DNA of 64,000 bases from Ilumatobacteraceae bacterium (GTDB taxonomy: Bacteria; Actinomycetota; Acidimicrobiia; Acidimicrobiales; Ilumatobacteraceae): contig JALHOG010000010.1 in assembly GCA_022843125.1 (NCBI GenBank), positions 34,899 through 98,898 of the forward strand, read 5' to 3'. Numbering within the stretch: position 1 is the first letter of the stretch; each line of letters opens with the position of its first letter. The position numbers and the translations under genes were made by a program. Shown one piece after another: positions 25,117 to 33,801 of this stretch. The notes under the pieces are model-generated. The model searched no databases. It was not told the DNA's origin and saw nothing but the letters and a program-made list of their open reading frames with translations.

Positions 25117-28100
25117 TCAGATCCACCCGTTCACATCGATCACGAAATCAGACGCCGCCAACGTGAACACACACACATCACCATTCGTCCCGACCTTCGC
25201 CAACACCGCATTCGGCACCACCTGACCAGCCGAATAGTTCACGTTCGACGCCACCGGCCGATCCACACCACACGGCCACACCGTCGCAAACCCCGGACCA
25301 CCCGGACCGATCGCCGTCACGTTCAACATCACCGCATCCGCATCCACCGGCACACCCGCACGACCAGCCACCCGCAACACCAACACCGACCCAGCCGGCC
25401 GCACACCCACACCCTCGAACTCACCATCCACCGTCGTCAACCCAACACCCGACCGCGTCTCCAACACACGCGCCGGCACCACCGTCGCCGGCGACCCACC
25501 CGCGGGCACGAACCCGTTCACATCGATCACGAAATCAGACGCCGCCAACGTGAACACACACACATCACCATTCGTCCCGACCTTCGCCAACACCGCATTC
25601 GGCACCACCTGACCAGCCGAATAGTTCACGTTCGACGCCACCGGCCGATCCACACCACACGGCCACACCGTCGCAAACCCCGGACCACCCGGACCGATCG
25701 CCGTCACGTTCAACATCACCGCATCCGCATCCACCGGCACACCCGCACGACCAGCCACCCGCAACACCAACACCGACCCAGCCGGCCGCACACCCACACC
25801 CTCGAACTCACCATCCACCGTCGTCAACCCAACACCCGCCCGCGTCTCCAACACACGCGCCGGCACCACCGGCACCATCGGGGCTGCGCCGCCGGGCGGC
25901 GTGGCGGTTGCCGTCGGAACGACCGCGTTCGACTGCGGTGAGGCGGGCGATGTCCCGATGCGGTTGACGGCGCGCACCGAGAACACGTACGAGGTGCCAG
26001 CGGTCAGCCCGGTGACGGTGCACGACGACGCACCGGTGGTCGAGCAGGTCGCGCCACCGGGGGTCGCTGTGACGGTGTACCCCGTGATCGGTGCACCCGC
26101 AGGATCGGCGACCGCCGGCCACGTCACCGTTGCCTGCAACACTCCAGCGACCGCTGTCGGCGCGGACGGCGCGGACGGCGCCGTCGGGACGTCGGCGAGC
26201 CGCCACACCTCGCCCCCTTCCGCCAACCGTTCGCCGGCGAAGAGCAGCTGGTCGTTCGTCGCCATCACGAAGGTCGGGATGTCGGACGGCACGCGGAACC
26301 CGTCGCCGGCGAGACCGGACACCTGGATGACGGCCGCGCCGTCGGTGCGCCACAGCTGGCGTCCGACCGTCTGGTTCTGCCCGACGAAGTACACGAAGCC
26401 GTTGAGCAGTTCGAGGTGATCGATCGCTGCGCTGGCCGGGCCGGGCGCGAGATCGATGAGCAAGTCGGTCCCGGCCGGGGTCGCGTCGCTCGCCCACAGC
26501 TCGGTGCCATCGGTCAGGCGCGATCCGACGAACGCGACTCCAACGGTGGCGAGCGGCTCGATCTCGTCGCCGCGCACGAACTCGGCGTCGTCGAACAGCG
26601 GCAACGTGCCCGGGTCGGTGCCGTCGGTGACCCAGAGCGCCTCGGCCCCGGTGTCGCCATCCTGCGCGAAGAAGAACACGTTGCCGTCCGCGTCGACGGT
26701 CAGGTTCGAGGGTGCCACGGCGAACGGCGACGTGATCGGATCGATCGGTGCCGTGCCGGACGGAGTGCCGTCACTCACCCAGACCGCCGTGTCGGAGAGG
26801 TCCGGGTCGTCGGCGACGAACACCACCCGGTCGTCGGTGGCGACGACCTCGGACACGCCGATCGGTCCATCGACCGGATCGACGGGCCCGGTGCCGGCCG
26901 CGGTGCCGTTCGAGCGGTACAGCGCGGCTCCGTCCTCGGTCTGTGCGACGAAGTAGAGGTGGGCGCCCATCACGGTCAGCTGGTCGGGTTCAGCGCCGTC
27001 GAGGCCGGGGATGATGTCGCTCACGAGCGTGGTGCCGACCGGGGTGCCGTCGGTGCGCCACAGCTCGAGCCCGCGAACACCGTCGTCGGCCTGGAAGTAG
27101 AGGAATCCGTTGAACGCGGTGAAGCCGAACGGCGTGCTGCCGTCGGTGCCCGGGCGGATGTCGGCGACGAGGATGGTTCCGGACGGGGTGCCGTCGGTGC
27201 GCCACAGCTCTTCGCCGTGCACGGGATCGGTGGCGCTGAACACGCTGATCGCCCCGAGCGCGACCGACGGCTGCGGGTCGGAGCCGCTCGGGCCGGGCGA
27301 GATGTCTTTCAGCTGCGTCGCGGTGCCGGTGGTCGGATCGACGACGAAGGGCTCGCGTCCGGCGGCAGGGTCGTCGGCGGCGAACATCGCACGGGTCGGT
27401 CCGGCCGGACCCGGCTCACCGGGGAACGACGTGGCGGTACCCGACCGGATGTTGCCGCCTGTGGCGAGCGCCACGTTGGCGGCACCCGAGGTGGGCGCCG
27501 GGGTGAGCGCGACCCGGAACAGCTCGCGGCCATGGAGCGGGGAGGTGGCGTACAGGTAGGCGTTCGATCCGAGGAACGCGAAGCCGCCGACGTCGACGAC
27601 GACGTTGCCCGGCCACACATCGCCGAGCCTGAACGCCGCGCCGACTGCCGGCACGATCCACGGCTCGCGCCCCGACACGGCGTCGGTGGCGACGAACAGG
27701 GCGCCGCCGCCGGCGATCGCGACGATCTCGCTCGGGTCGCTGCCGTCCGCGCCGGGGCCGATCTCCTGGACGAGTTCGATGCCGCCCGCGGCCGTCCAGC
27801 GGTGGAGCTCGGTGCCCGAGATTGTCGTCGTGGCGACGAAGAACAGGGTCGTGCCCGAGGCGACGAGCTGGACCGGGAACGATGCGCCCGGCCCGGGCTC
27901 GAGGTCGGCGACGCGGGCGAGGGTGGTCCCGTCGAGGCGGTGGAGCTCGCGGTCGCCGCCGGCACCCGCGGCCATCACCAGGGCGCTGCCCACCACCGTG
28001 AGGCCCGACGGCGTGTCGCCCCCGAGGCTCGTCGTGGTGAACGTGGGCGGGCCGGCCACCGTGAGCACGGTGCGGTGGAGCGTCTCGGTCCCGGGGGTCA

Positions 28101-28902
28101 CGGTGGCGACGGGCTCGGCGACGAAGTACAGGACCCCGCCGAGCGCAGTGAGCTCGGTCGGTTCACGGTTGACGATGTCGAGCGTGACGGTGCCCGCTGG
28201 GTCGAGCGCGAGGAGGTCGCGCGCACCGTCGACGAGGTTCGTGTCCTCGGCGGAGAACCACAGCCGGCGCACGCTGCTGCCGTGGTCGACGACGGTCAAA
28301 TTCTCCGGCGTCGAGTTCGCGGCGCCGGTGAGGATGTCCTCCTCCAACACCGTGCCGTTGGTCGTGCCGTCGGACCGCCACAGCTCGCGCCCGTTCGGAC
28401 CGTTGGTGGCTGCGAAGTACACCGTGCCCTCGAACGCGACGAACTCGGTCGGCGCGCTGCCGACGTTCGCTGCGGTGTGGATGTTGCGCAGCAACGCGGT
28501 GCCGACCGTCGTGCCGTCGGACGTCCACGGCTCGGCGCCGTTGGTGCCGTCGTTCGCGGAGAACCACAGCGTGGAGCCGATCGCCGTGAGGTGGAGCGGG
28601 TTGCTCCCGCTCGGGCCCGGGTTGATGTCGGCGACGAGGACGGGCGCCGACGCACCGTCGGTCACCCAGAGCTCACGGCCGTGGATGCCGTCGTCGGCGA
28701 CGAAGAAGAGGCGCGACCCGACTGCCGTGAGCTGGTCGAGATCGGACCCCTGGCCGTTGGTCTGGACGTCGGCGGTGAGGACCGGGACGGTGGGGACGGC
28801 AACCGCGGTCGGCGCCGACCAGGGGGCCGCTGCCCCGATGACCGCGCCGATGATCGCAACGGCCGCGAGCGAACCGCCGCTCCTGCGTGCGTTCCACTCC
28901 AT
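25117..28902 (-). CDS. Large secreted surface protein with ELWxTDG repeats, Fn3 and duplicated C-terminal domain
   Basis: A 1261-residue exported protein. An N-terminal hydrophobic signal (SLAAVAIIGAVIGAAAPW) is followed by about 15-20 beta-propeller-like repeats with the core ELWRTDGTPxGT...LVxDIxPGxxGSxP (about 50-900), a fibronectin type III domain (near 905-1000, PSAPTAVAGVLQATVTWP), then two nearly identical 129-residue domains beginning VPARVLETR and ending DFVIDVNG. The function is probably adhesion or carbohydrate binding at the surface; no enzyme motif seen. The start MEWNARR has GGAGG 6 bases upstream, and a TACGCT -10 lies at 28931-28936. The C-terminal codons (TTG, GTG, GGT) differ sharply from the rest. 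Confidence 0.85.
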   Translation of the reverse strand: MEWNARRSGGSLAAVAIIGAVIGAAAPWSAPTAVAVPTVPVLTADVQTNGQGSDLDQLTAVGSRLFFVADDGIHGRELWVTDGASAPVLVADINPGPSGSNPLHLTAIGSTLWFSANDGTNGAEPWTSDGTTVGTALLRNIHTAANVGSAPTEFVAFEGTVYFAATNGPNGRELWRSDGTTNGTVLEEDILTGAANSTPENLTVVDHGSSVRRLWFSAEDTNLVDGARDLLALDPAGTVTLDIVNREPTELTALGGVLYFVAEPVATVTPGTETLHRTVLTVAGPPTFTTTSLGGDTPSGLTVVGSALVMAAGAGGDRELHRLDGTTLARVADLEPGPGASFPVQLVASGTTLFFVATTTISGTELHRWTAAGGIELVQEIGPGADGSDPSEIVAIAGGGALFVATDAVSGREPWIVPAVGAAFRLGDVWPGNVVVDVGGFAFLGSNAYLYATSPLHGRELFRVALTPAPTSGAANVALATGGNIRSGTATSFPGEPGPAGPTRAMFAADDPAAGREPFVVDPTTGTATQLKDISPGPSGSDPQPSVALGAISVFSATDPVHGEELWRTDGTPSGTILVADIRPGTDGSTPFGFTAFNGFLYFQADDGVRGLELWRTDGTPVGTTLVSDIIPGLDGAEPDQLTVMGAHLYFVAQTEDGAALYRSNGTAAGTGPVDPVDGPIGVSEVVATDDRVVFVADDPDLSDTAVWVSDGTPSGTAPIDPITSPFAVAPSNLTVDADGNVFFFAQDGDTGAEALWVTDGTDPGTLPLFDDAEFVRGDEIEPLATVGVAFVGSRLTDGTELWASDATPAGTDLLIDLAPGPASAAIDHLELLNGFVYFVGQNQTVGRQLWRTDGAAVIQVSGLAGDGFRVPSDIPTFVMATNDQLLFAGERLAEGGEVWRLADVPTAPSAPSAPTAVAGVLQATVTWPAVADPAGAPITGYTVTATPGGATCSTTGASSCTVTGLTAGTSYVFSVRAVNRIGTSPASPQSNAVVPTATATPPGGAAPMVPVVPARVLETRAGVGLTTVDGEFEGVGVRPAGSVLVLRVAGRAGVPVDADAVMLNVTAIGPGGPGFATVWPCGVDRPVASNVNYSAGQVVPNAVLAKVGTNGDVCVFTLAASDFVIDVNGFVPAGGSPATVVPARVLETRSGVGLTTVDGEFEGVGVRPAGSVLVLRVAGRAGVPVDADAVMLNVTAIGPGGPGFATVWPCGVDRPVASNVNYSAGQVVPNAVLAKVGTNGDVCVFTLAASDFVIDVNGWI
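25125..25871. repeat. Tandem 387-bp duplication at the end of the surface-protein gene
   Basis: Copies at 25125-25484 and 25512-25871 have a period of 387 bases (129 codons). By eye the 360-base core differs at one position (25452 A, 25839 C; Ser to Ala). Such identity implies a recent duplication or gene conversion. Confidence 0.95.
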
Positions 28903-28930
28903 GAGCCACCTCCGCCGTGCCAACGGGTGC

Positions 28931-28936
28931 AGCGTA
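28931..28936 (-). promoter_or_regulatory. Candidate -10 box for the surface-protein gene
   Basis: Minus strand reads TACGCT, giving a 5' leader of about 22 bases that includes the GGAGG ribosome site. Confidence 0.45.
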
Positions 28937-28972
28937 GAGAACCCCGGGCGCCGGGAGCGACCGGGCGGCGAA

Positions 28973-31900
28973 TCAGCCGCCGAACTGCTGGGTGATCGCA
29001 GCCTCCACCAACTCGGTCGGGATGCCGCAATCGGCGGACGCCTGACGCACGATCGTCAACGCTTCGTCGGAGCCTGCGAGCAGCCCGAGCTCGACCAGCG
29101 CCTGCTCGCCGCCGGCGACGTCGTAGGCGGTGACGATCGCACAGTGGGCGGCGTTGCCCTCGACGCCCTGCGACGTGAGGAGATCGAAGAGGGCGGGCGA
29201 GATGTTGCCCGGTGGCACTTCGTCCGGGAACTGCGTCGGGTCGATCACGGGCCCTGCCGGCTCGGTGGTGGGTGGCGCGGTGTCGCCGGGGGCGATCGTC
29301 GTGGTGGTGGTCGTGGTGGTGGTCGTGGTCGTGGTCGTCGTGGTGGGAAGTGCGACGGCGGCGTAGGCGACCGTTCGCGTCTCACCCTGCGACGTGTCGG
29401 CCGAGAGGTAGACCCCGATCAGCGCGGCGACGACAACGACGATCCCGAGCAGGAAGCCCGGGGTCTGGCCACCGGGGACCGGCGCCGCGAGGCGCACCGA
29501 GCGGGCGGGGTCGAGCTGCTCCGCGGTGCCGAGCCAACCCCGCTCGTCGACCCACGACAGCATCGGCGGCATCACGATCAACGCCGCGGCGAGGGCGATG
29601 GCAACGTTCAGCGTGACCACCAGACCGAAGTCGCGAAGGAGTGGCAACGGCGAGACGATCAGTGTGGCGAAGCCACCGATGGTGGTGGCCGCGGACACGA
29701 AGAAGGCGCGGCCGGTCCGGGACGCGGCCGTGTGGTTGGCCTCGTCGATCGAGAGTCCGGTCTGGCGTTCCTCCAGGTATCTGCCCATGATCAGGACGGA
29801 GAACTCGGTACAGCTGGCGATGATCAGCGGACCCGACACGGTGGTGAGCGGGCTGAGCTCGATGCCGAGCAGGCCGACGATCAGCGACGAGGCACCGACG
29901 CCGAGGAACACCGGTACCAGCGCGAGCAGCGCGCGGCTGAGGCTCCGGAAGCGCAGGAGCAGGAACAGTCCGGCGAGGCACAGCGCGAAGTAGGTGAGCG
30001 CAGCGCGGTTGGCGGTGAGGTTCTCGAGCAGACCGATGCCGACGGTGGCGAGCCCGGCGGGCGTGGCGCGCACGGGATCCTGGCCGGATGGCAGGTCGAC
30101 GAGGAGGATGCTGTCGACGGGGAGTTCCAGCGCTTCGATGCGCTGCTCGAGGTCGGCTTGGAGCTCGCTGACGAGAACGGCCCGATCTTCGAGGTTGGCC
30201 GGTGCGAGCCGAAGGTTGACCTGCGCGGAGGTGGCGATCGCAGCGGGGTCCTCGTTGACGGGGGCGTTGACGAGCGCCGCCGCGATGTCGGGCGGCATCA
30301 CCTGTGCGGCGGCGACCAACTCCTCCTCGGTGGGCGGGATGACCGTCGCCCCCTCGACGGTGAGGATCTTCGACATCGTGTTGACGAGGCTCGACGAGGC
30401 CACCACTTCGGGACGCTGCTCGGCGGCGATCGTGAAGTCGTGGATCAGGTCGATGACGTCCTGGTCGAACACGTTGTTGGCCTTGACGATCACGCCGAGC
30501 GTGGTCGCGAAGCCGGTCTCGTTCTCGAGCCGGCGGACATCTTGGACGACCTCGCTGCTCTGGTCGATCCAGTTGATCGGGTCGGACTCGATGCGGGTAC
30601 GGGTCTCGGCGAGCACGCCGCCGACGAACAGCCCGAGCGACAGCACCACGAGGACCAGGCCGAGCTTGGTGGGCAGGCTGCCGAGCTTGACGACGATCCG
30701 CTCGACGAGCGAGTCGCCGCGGAACGAGGTGCGGCTGGTCCACTCACGGATGCCGAGCAAGGAGGCGGGCACGACGACGCCGACGATGACGAGCATGGTG
30801 ATGCCGACGCCGAGCAGGATGCCGAAGTCTCGGATCATCGGGACCTTCGAGAGCCGCAGGGCGGCGAAGGCGAACACGCCGGCGAGCGTCGCGGCGATGA
30901 GTGGAGGCACGAGGTTGGCGAGGGTCTCACCGATCGGGTGCTCGTCGTGATCGAGGACGACCTCTTCCTCCACGCGGTTGTGGATCTGGATCGCGAAGTC
31001 GATGCCGACACCGATCAGGATCGGGAGACCGGCGATGGTGACGAGCGACAGGTCGACACCGATCAAGCCCATGATCGAGAACGTCCAGGCGATGCCGAAC
31101 ACGACGGCGAGCAGCGGCAGCAACCGCCAGCGCACCCGGAACATGAGGGTGAGCACGACGGCCATCACGACGAGCGCGGCCACGCCGAGCGTGAGCATCC
31201 CGCCCTTGAGGTAGTCGTTGATCTCCTTCAGGTAGACCGGCGAGCCGGTGATCGTGAGCTCGAACCCGTCGAGCTCGGCGGTCTCGAGGATCTCGAGCAC
31301 GTCGCGGGTCGCGGCCGACTGGCTGTCGAGGTCGAGGTTGCCCTCGAGCACCACGCCGCCGACGGCGGTCTGCTGATCGGGGAAGGTGCCGGCGAGCGAG
31401 AGGCGGATCGAGCGGTCATCGTCGGCCGGGGCGACCACCTCGCCGTCGACGATCGTGAACCCGTCGTTGCCGTACACGAGGAGGTCGTTCCAGGCCTGGT
31501 TGCCGAGACGCCGATCGGTCTCGTCGATCGCGTTGCGGCGGGCGAGGCTGACCTGGGCGTCGGCGTTGCGGGCCGTTGCGCCAGCTTCGTCGCGAGCGGG
31601 TGCCGACAGCAGCGCTTCGCCGCCGGGGCCGATGCCGTTCGCGTCGTCGGGGAGGCCGCCGACGAGGGCGTCGCTGAACGCGAGGCTGATCGCCGGCGTG
31701 ATGACCGACCTGACGTTCTCGACCTCGGAGAGCTCGCCGTGGAGCCGATCCAGCTCGTCGAGGTTGCCGCCCTCGGCGGCGAGGTCGGCGACGTCGACAC
31801 CGTCCTCGTTCGCGCTGAAGAGCATGATGACGGTCTCGCCGCCGAACTCGTCCTGGAACTCGACGTTGTCGATCGCGATCTGGGAGTCGGGGTTGAGGTA

Positions 31901-32035
31901 GCTGTCCTGCCCGGTGGCGAAGTTCAGATTCGTCGCCCCGATCGCCAGCACCGCTGTGATCGCGACCACGACCGCCAGCACGACCTGCCAGCGCTTCCCC
32001 AGCGTGATCGCGATCGATCTCCAGAAAGATTCCAT
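28973..32035 (-). CDS. MMPL/RND family transporter with poly-Thr linker and extra C-terminal domain
   Basis: A 1020-residue RND-superfamily membrane protein with two repeated halves, each a long outer loop followed by a bundle of helices. Family segments are LTLGVAALVVMAVVLTL, GLPILIGVGIDFAIQIHNRVEEE (Asp in the helix IV region) and, in the second half, GPLIIASCTEFSVLIMGRYLEER, LVVTLNVAIALAAALIVMPPML. It most resembles hopanoid/lipid exporters of the MMPL group; substrate unknown. After the last helix (about 870-890) comes a run of 16 Thr and a roughly 100-residue soluble domain with two Cys (AAHCAIVTAYD, ASADCGIP), unusual for the family. The ATG is 6 bases after TACAGT (32042-32047). Confidence 0.88.
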   Translation of the reverse strand: MESFWRSIAITLGKRWQVVLAVVVAITAVLAIGATNLNFATGQDSYLNPDSQIAIDNVEFQDEFGGETVIMLFSANEDGVDVADLAAEGGNLDELDRLHGELSEVENVRSVITPAISLAFSDALVGGLPDDANGIGPGGEALLSAPARDEAGATARNADAQVSLARRNAIDETDRRLGNQAWNDLLVYGNDGFTIVDGEVVAPADDDRSIRLSLAGTFPDQQTAVGGVVLEGNLDLDSQSAATRDVLEILETAELDGFELTITGSPVYLKEINDYLKGGMLTLGVAALVVMAVVLTLMFRVRWRLLPLLAVVFGIAWTFSIMGLIGVDLSLVTIAGLPILIGVGIDFAIQIHNRVEEEVVLDHDEHPIGETLANLVPPLIAATLAGVFAFAALRLSKVPMIRDFGILLGVGITMLVIVGVVVPASLLGIREWTSRTSFRGDSLVERIVVKLGSLPTKLGLVLVVLSLGLFVGGVLAETRTRIESDPINWIDQSSEVVQDVRRLENETGFATTLGVIVKANNVFDQDVIDLIHDFTIAAEQRPEVVASSSLVNTMSKILTVEGATVIPPTEEELVAAAQVMPPDIAAALVNAPVNEDPAAIATSAQVNLRLAPANLEDRAVLVSELQADLEQRIEALELPVDSILLVDLPSGQDPVRATPAGLATVGIGLLENLTANRAALTYFALCLAGLFLLLRFRSLSRALLALVPVFLGVGASSLIVGLLGIELSPLTTVSGPLIIASCTEFSVLIMGRYLEERQTGLSIDEANHTAASRTGRAFFVSAATTIGGFATLIVSPLPLLRDFGLVVTLNVAIALAAALIVMPPMLSWVDERGWLGTAEQLDPARSVRLAAPVPGGQTPGFLLGIVVVVAALIGVYLSADTSQGETRTVAYAAVALPTTTTTTTTTTTTTTTTIAPGDTAPPTTEPAGPVIDPTQFPDEVPPGNISPALFDLLTSQGVEGNAAHCAIVTAYDVAGGEQALVELGLLAGSDEALTIVRQASADCGIPTELVEAAITQQFGG
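29298..29345. repeat. Trinucleotide tract encoding 16 Thr
   Basis: Sixteen consecutive GTG/GTC triplets on the plus strand, read as ACC/CAC-type Thr codons on the minus strand inside the MMPL gene. It is prone to slippage and could vary in length between strains. Confidence 0.9.
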
Positions 32036-32218
32036 GAAGAGACTGTACGCCTGCGGCGCGACCCCCTACGGAGAGCCACAAGTCCCGACTTCGGCACCAC
32101 CCAGCGCGAGATTCTTGGAGACAGCGTGCGGCGATTGCACTAGTGTTCCCATTCGGGTGGCGGCCCCCTCTTCGACGTCCCGCCGCCCGGCCTGGGCAAT
32201 GACCACAGCGGGGACGGC

Positions 32219-32758
32219 GTGACGCCCGATCAGTACGAATCCACGAAGCATCGGCGGGACCAGCCGGCTCCGACGCGCCGCCGCACACGTCGTCGCCGCA
32301 CCGACTCCGGAACCACCTTCGTCGAGCTCTTGGTGTCGATCGTCCTGATCGGTACCGGCGTCATCGGCACGCTCACCGCCCTACGGGCGACGATCATCGG
32401 CACGCGGATCGAGAACGAACAGTCAAAGGCCCGGCTGTGGCTGCAGTCCGCCAGCGGAGTGATCGAGCGAGAGAACTTCGCCGACTGCAACGACGTGAAC
32501 AGCAGCGGAGCGGTGATCCAGGAGGCCTACAAAGCTGCGATCGCCAACGGAGCCAGTGCTCCGTCGGGTTTCGATGGTCGCACCATCGAGGTGAGCGTGC
32601 CTCGGGTGTGGAACGGCAAGGAGTTCGTTGCCTTCGACAGCCAAACAGAGTGCTATGACGATGTGCTGCTCCGACAGCAGCTGCTCACCATCACGATTCG
32701 CGACGACGCCAACAACGTCGTCCAGTCGGTCGAGCTGATCAAGCGGGATCGCCCATGA
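32219..32758 (+). CDS. Type IV minor pilin-like protein (PilV type)
   Basis: A 179-residue prepilin-like protein. After a 30-residue basic leader it has the cleavage site Gly31 with TTFVE (Glu at +5) and the hydrophobic helix LLVSIVLIGTGVIGTLTAL, followed by a soluble domain with two Cys (ADCNDVN, TECYDD), likely a disulfide. It starts at GTG 32219 preceded by GGGGA. First of three genes with 4-base overlaps. It should be processed by a PilD-type peptidase and placed at the tip of a pilus or pseudopilus. No peptidase or ATPase gene is in the window. Confidence 0.82.
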   Translation: MTPDQYESTKHRRDQPAPTRRRTRRRRTDSGTTFVELLVSIVLIGTGVIGTLTALRATIIGTRIENEQSKARLWLQSASGVIERENFADCNDVNSSGAVIQEAYKAAIANGASAPSGFDGRTIEVSVPRVWNGKEFVAFDSQTECYDDVLLRQQLLTITIRDDANNVVQSVELIKRDRP

Positions 32759-33801
32759 CGCGCCCCTCGCGCCCGGGCAATGTCGGCTTCACCCTGATCG
32801 AAGTGGTCGTCGTCGTCTCGCTGATGGGACTCGTCGCAGCGGTACTCGCTGCGGTGTTCACCACCGTGATCCGCACGGCACCCACCGCCGAGGACCGAAT
32901 CGACGGTGCTCGCTCGTTCCTCGGGCTCACCACATGGTTGCCCCAGGACGTCAGCTCCGCATCTCCGACATCGTTCGCCACCAACCAGCCGTCGAGCAGC
33001 TGTGCCGGTGTCCCGACATCGGAAGGCTTGCTCGAGCTGCGATGGGTAGCCGGAGGCACCACCCTCGTCGCCGACTACCGGTTCGTCCTCGATCCTGACG
33101 GGGAGACCGGCAAGATCGTCCGCTTCGCCTGCTCGCTCGGCGGTCCAGCAAGTTCCATTCGGATGACCGCCGGTTTGGTGCCGATCCCGGGTCCATCGCC
33201 CGCGCCCGTCAACATCACCCGGGACGGCAGCCCCGGCGCGTTCACCGGTGTGCGCTTCGAGGTCCTCGCACTCGAAGACGACGGCGTGACGACCCGCTCC
33301 ATTCTGGCGCTCGTCGCAGAAACGACGAACCTGCCGACCGTCTTGTTACCGAGAACGACTCCAGTGGGTACGACCACCACCACCACGACGCCAGCCACCA
33401 CGACCACCACCACCCTCGTCAGCGGCGGGCCGACGACCACCACGATCGCCGCCACGACCACGACGTTGGCAGCGTGTTCGGCCTCGTTCGACGCGACCCC
33501 GGTCGCCCCGAGTTCCGGCGCGGTCGACCGGCGCGGTCACCTCGAGCAGAACGTCGTCGTGACCGTCGTGTGGAGCGGAGCCTGCGGGCCACTCGTGCTG
33601 TCGTTCGATCCCGACTCCACCGACGACAACTCCACGCCCCAGCAGCTCGCATTCAACGCCGGATCCACCCTGACGATCGCGAAGACGGACTACGTGTGGC
33701 GCCGCCTTGGGTTGACGCCGTGGACGATCACGCTGGAACTACGCGAGGGCGCGAACGGGCCGCTGCGTGACTCAGCGTCGTTGACGATCGGGCAACCGTG
33801 A
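32755..33801 (+). CDS. Type IV minor pilin-like protein with Thr-rich linker (PilW type)
   Basis: A 348-residue prepilin with a textbook motif: Gly11, then FTLIEVVVVVSLMGLVAAVLA (Glu16 at +5), split here at the cleavage site. The pilin-like soluble part (about 40-195) contains Cys (SSSCAGVP, RFACSLGG). A linker with three Thr-rich tracts (about 200-235) leads to a C-terminal domain of about 110 residues resembling an immunoglobulin-like fold, with WSGACGPLVLSF and the ending SLTIGQP. It overlaps the neighbouring genes on both sides by 4 bases (ATGA, GTGA). Confidence 0.85.
   Translation: MTRPSRPGNVGFTLIEVVVVVSLMGLVAAVLAAVFTTVIRTAPTAEDRIDGARSFLGLTTWLPQDVSSASPTSFATNQPSSSCAGVPTSEGLLELRWVAGGTTLVADYRFVLDPDGETGKIVRFACSLGGPASSIRMTAGLVPIPGPSPAPVNITRDGSPGAFTGVRFEVLALEDDGVTTRSILALVAETTNLPTVLLPRTTPVGTTTTTTTPATTTTTTLVSGGPTTTTIAATTTTLAACSASFDATPVAPSSGAVDRRGHLEQNVVVTVVWSGACGPLVLSFDPDSTDDNSTPQQLAFNAGSTLTIAKTDYVWRRLGLTPWTITLELREGANGPLRDSASLTIGQP

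Noticed and set aside
25125..25871. Possible CRISPR or satellite repeat
   Set aside because: Only two long copies, in frame with a coding sequence and encoding a recognisable domain.
27605..32143. Very long open frame on the plus strand across the surface protein and MMPL genes
   Set aside because: Its translation is rich in Arg, Asp and Gly with no domain, typical of the complement of a high-GC gene; the minus-strand proteins have clear families.
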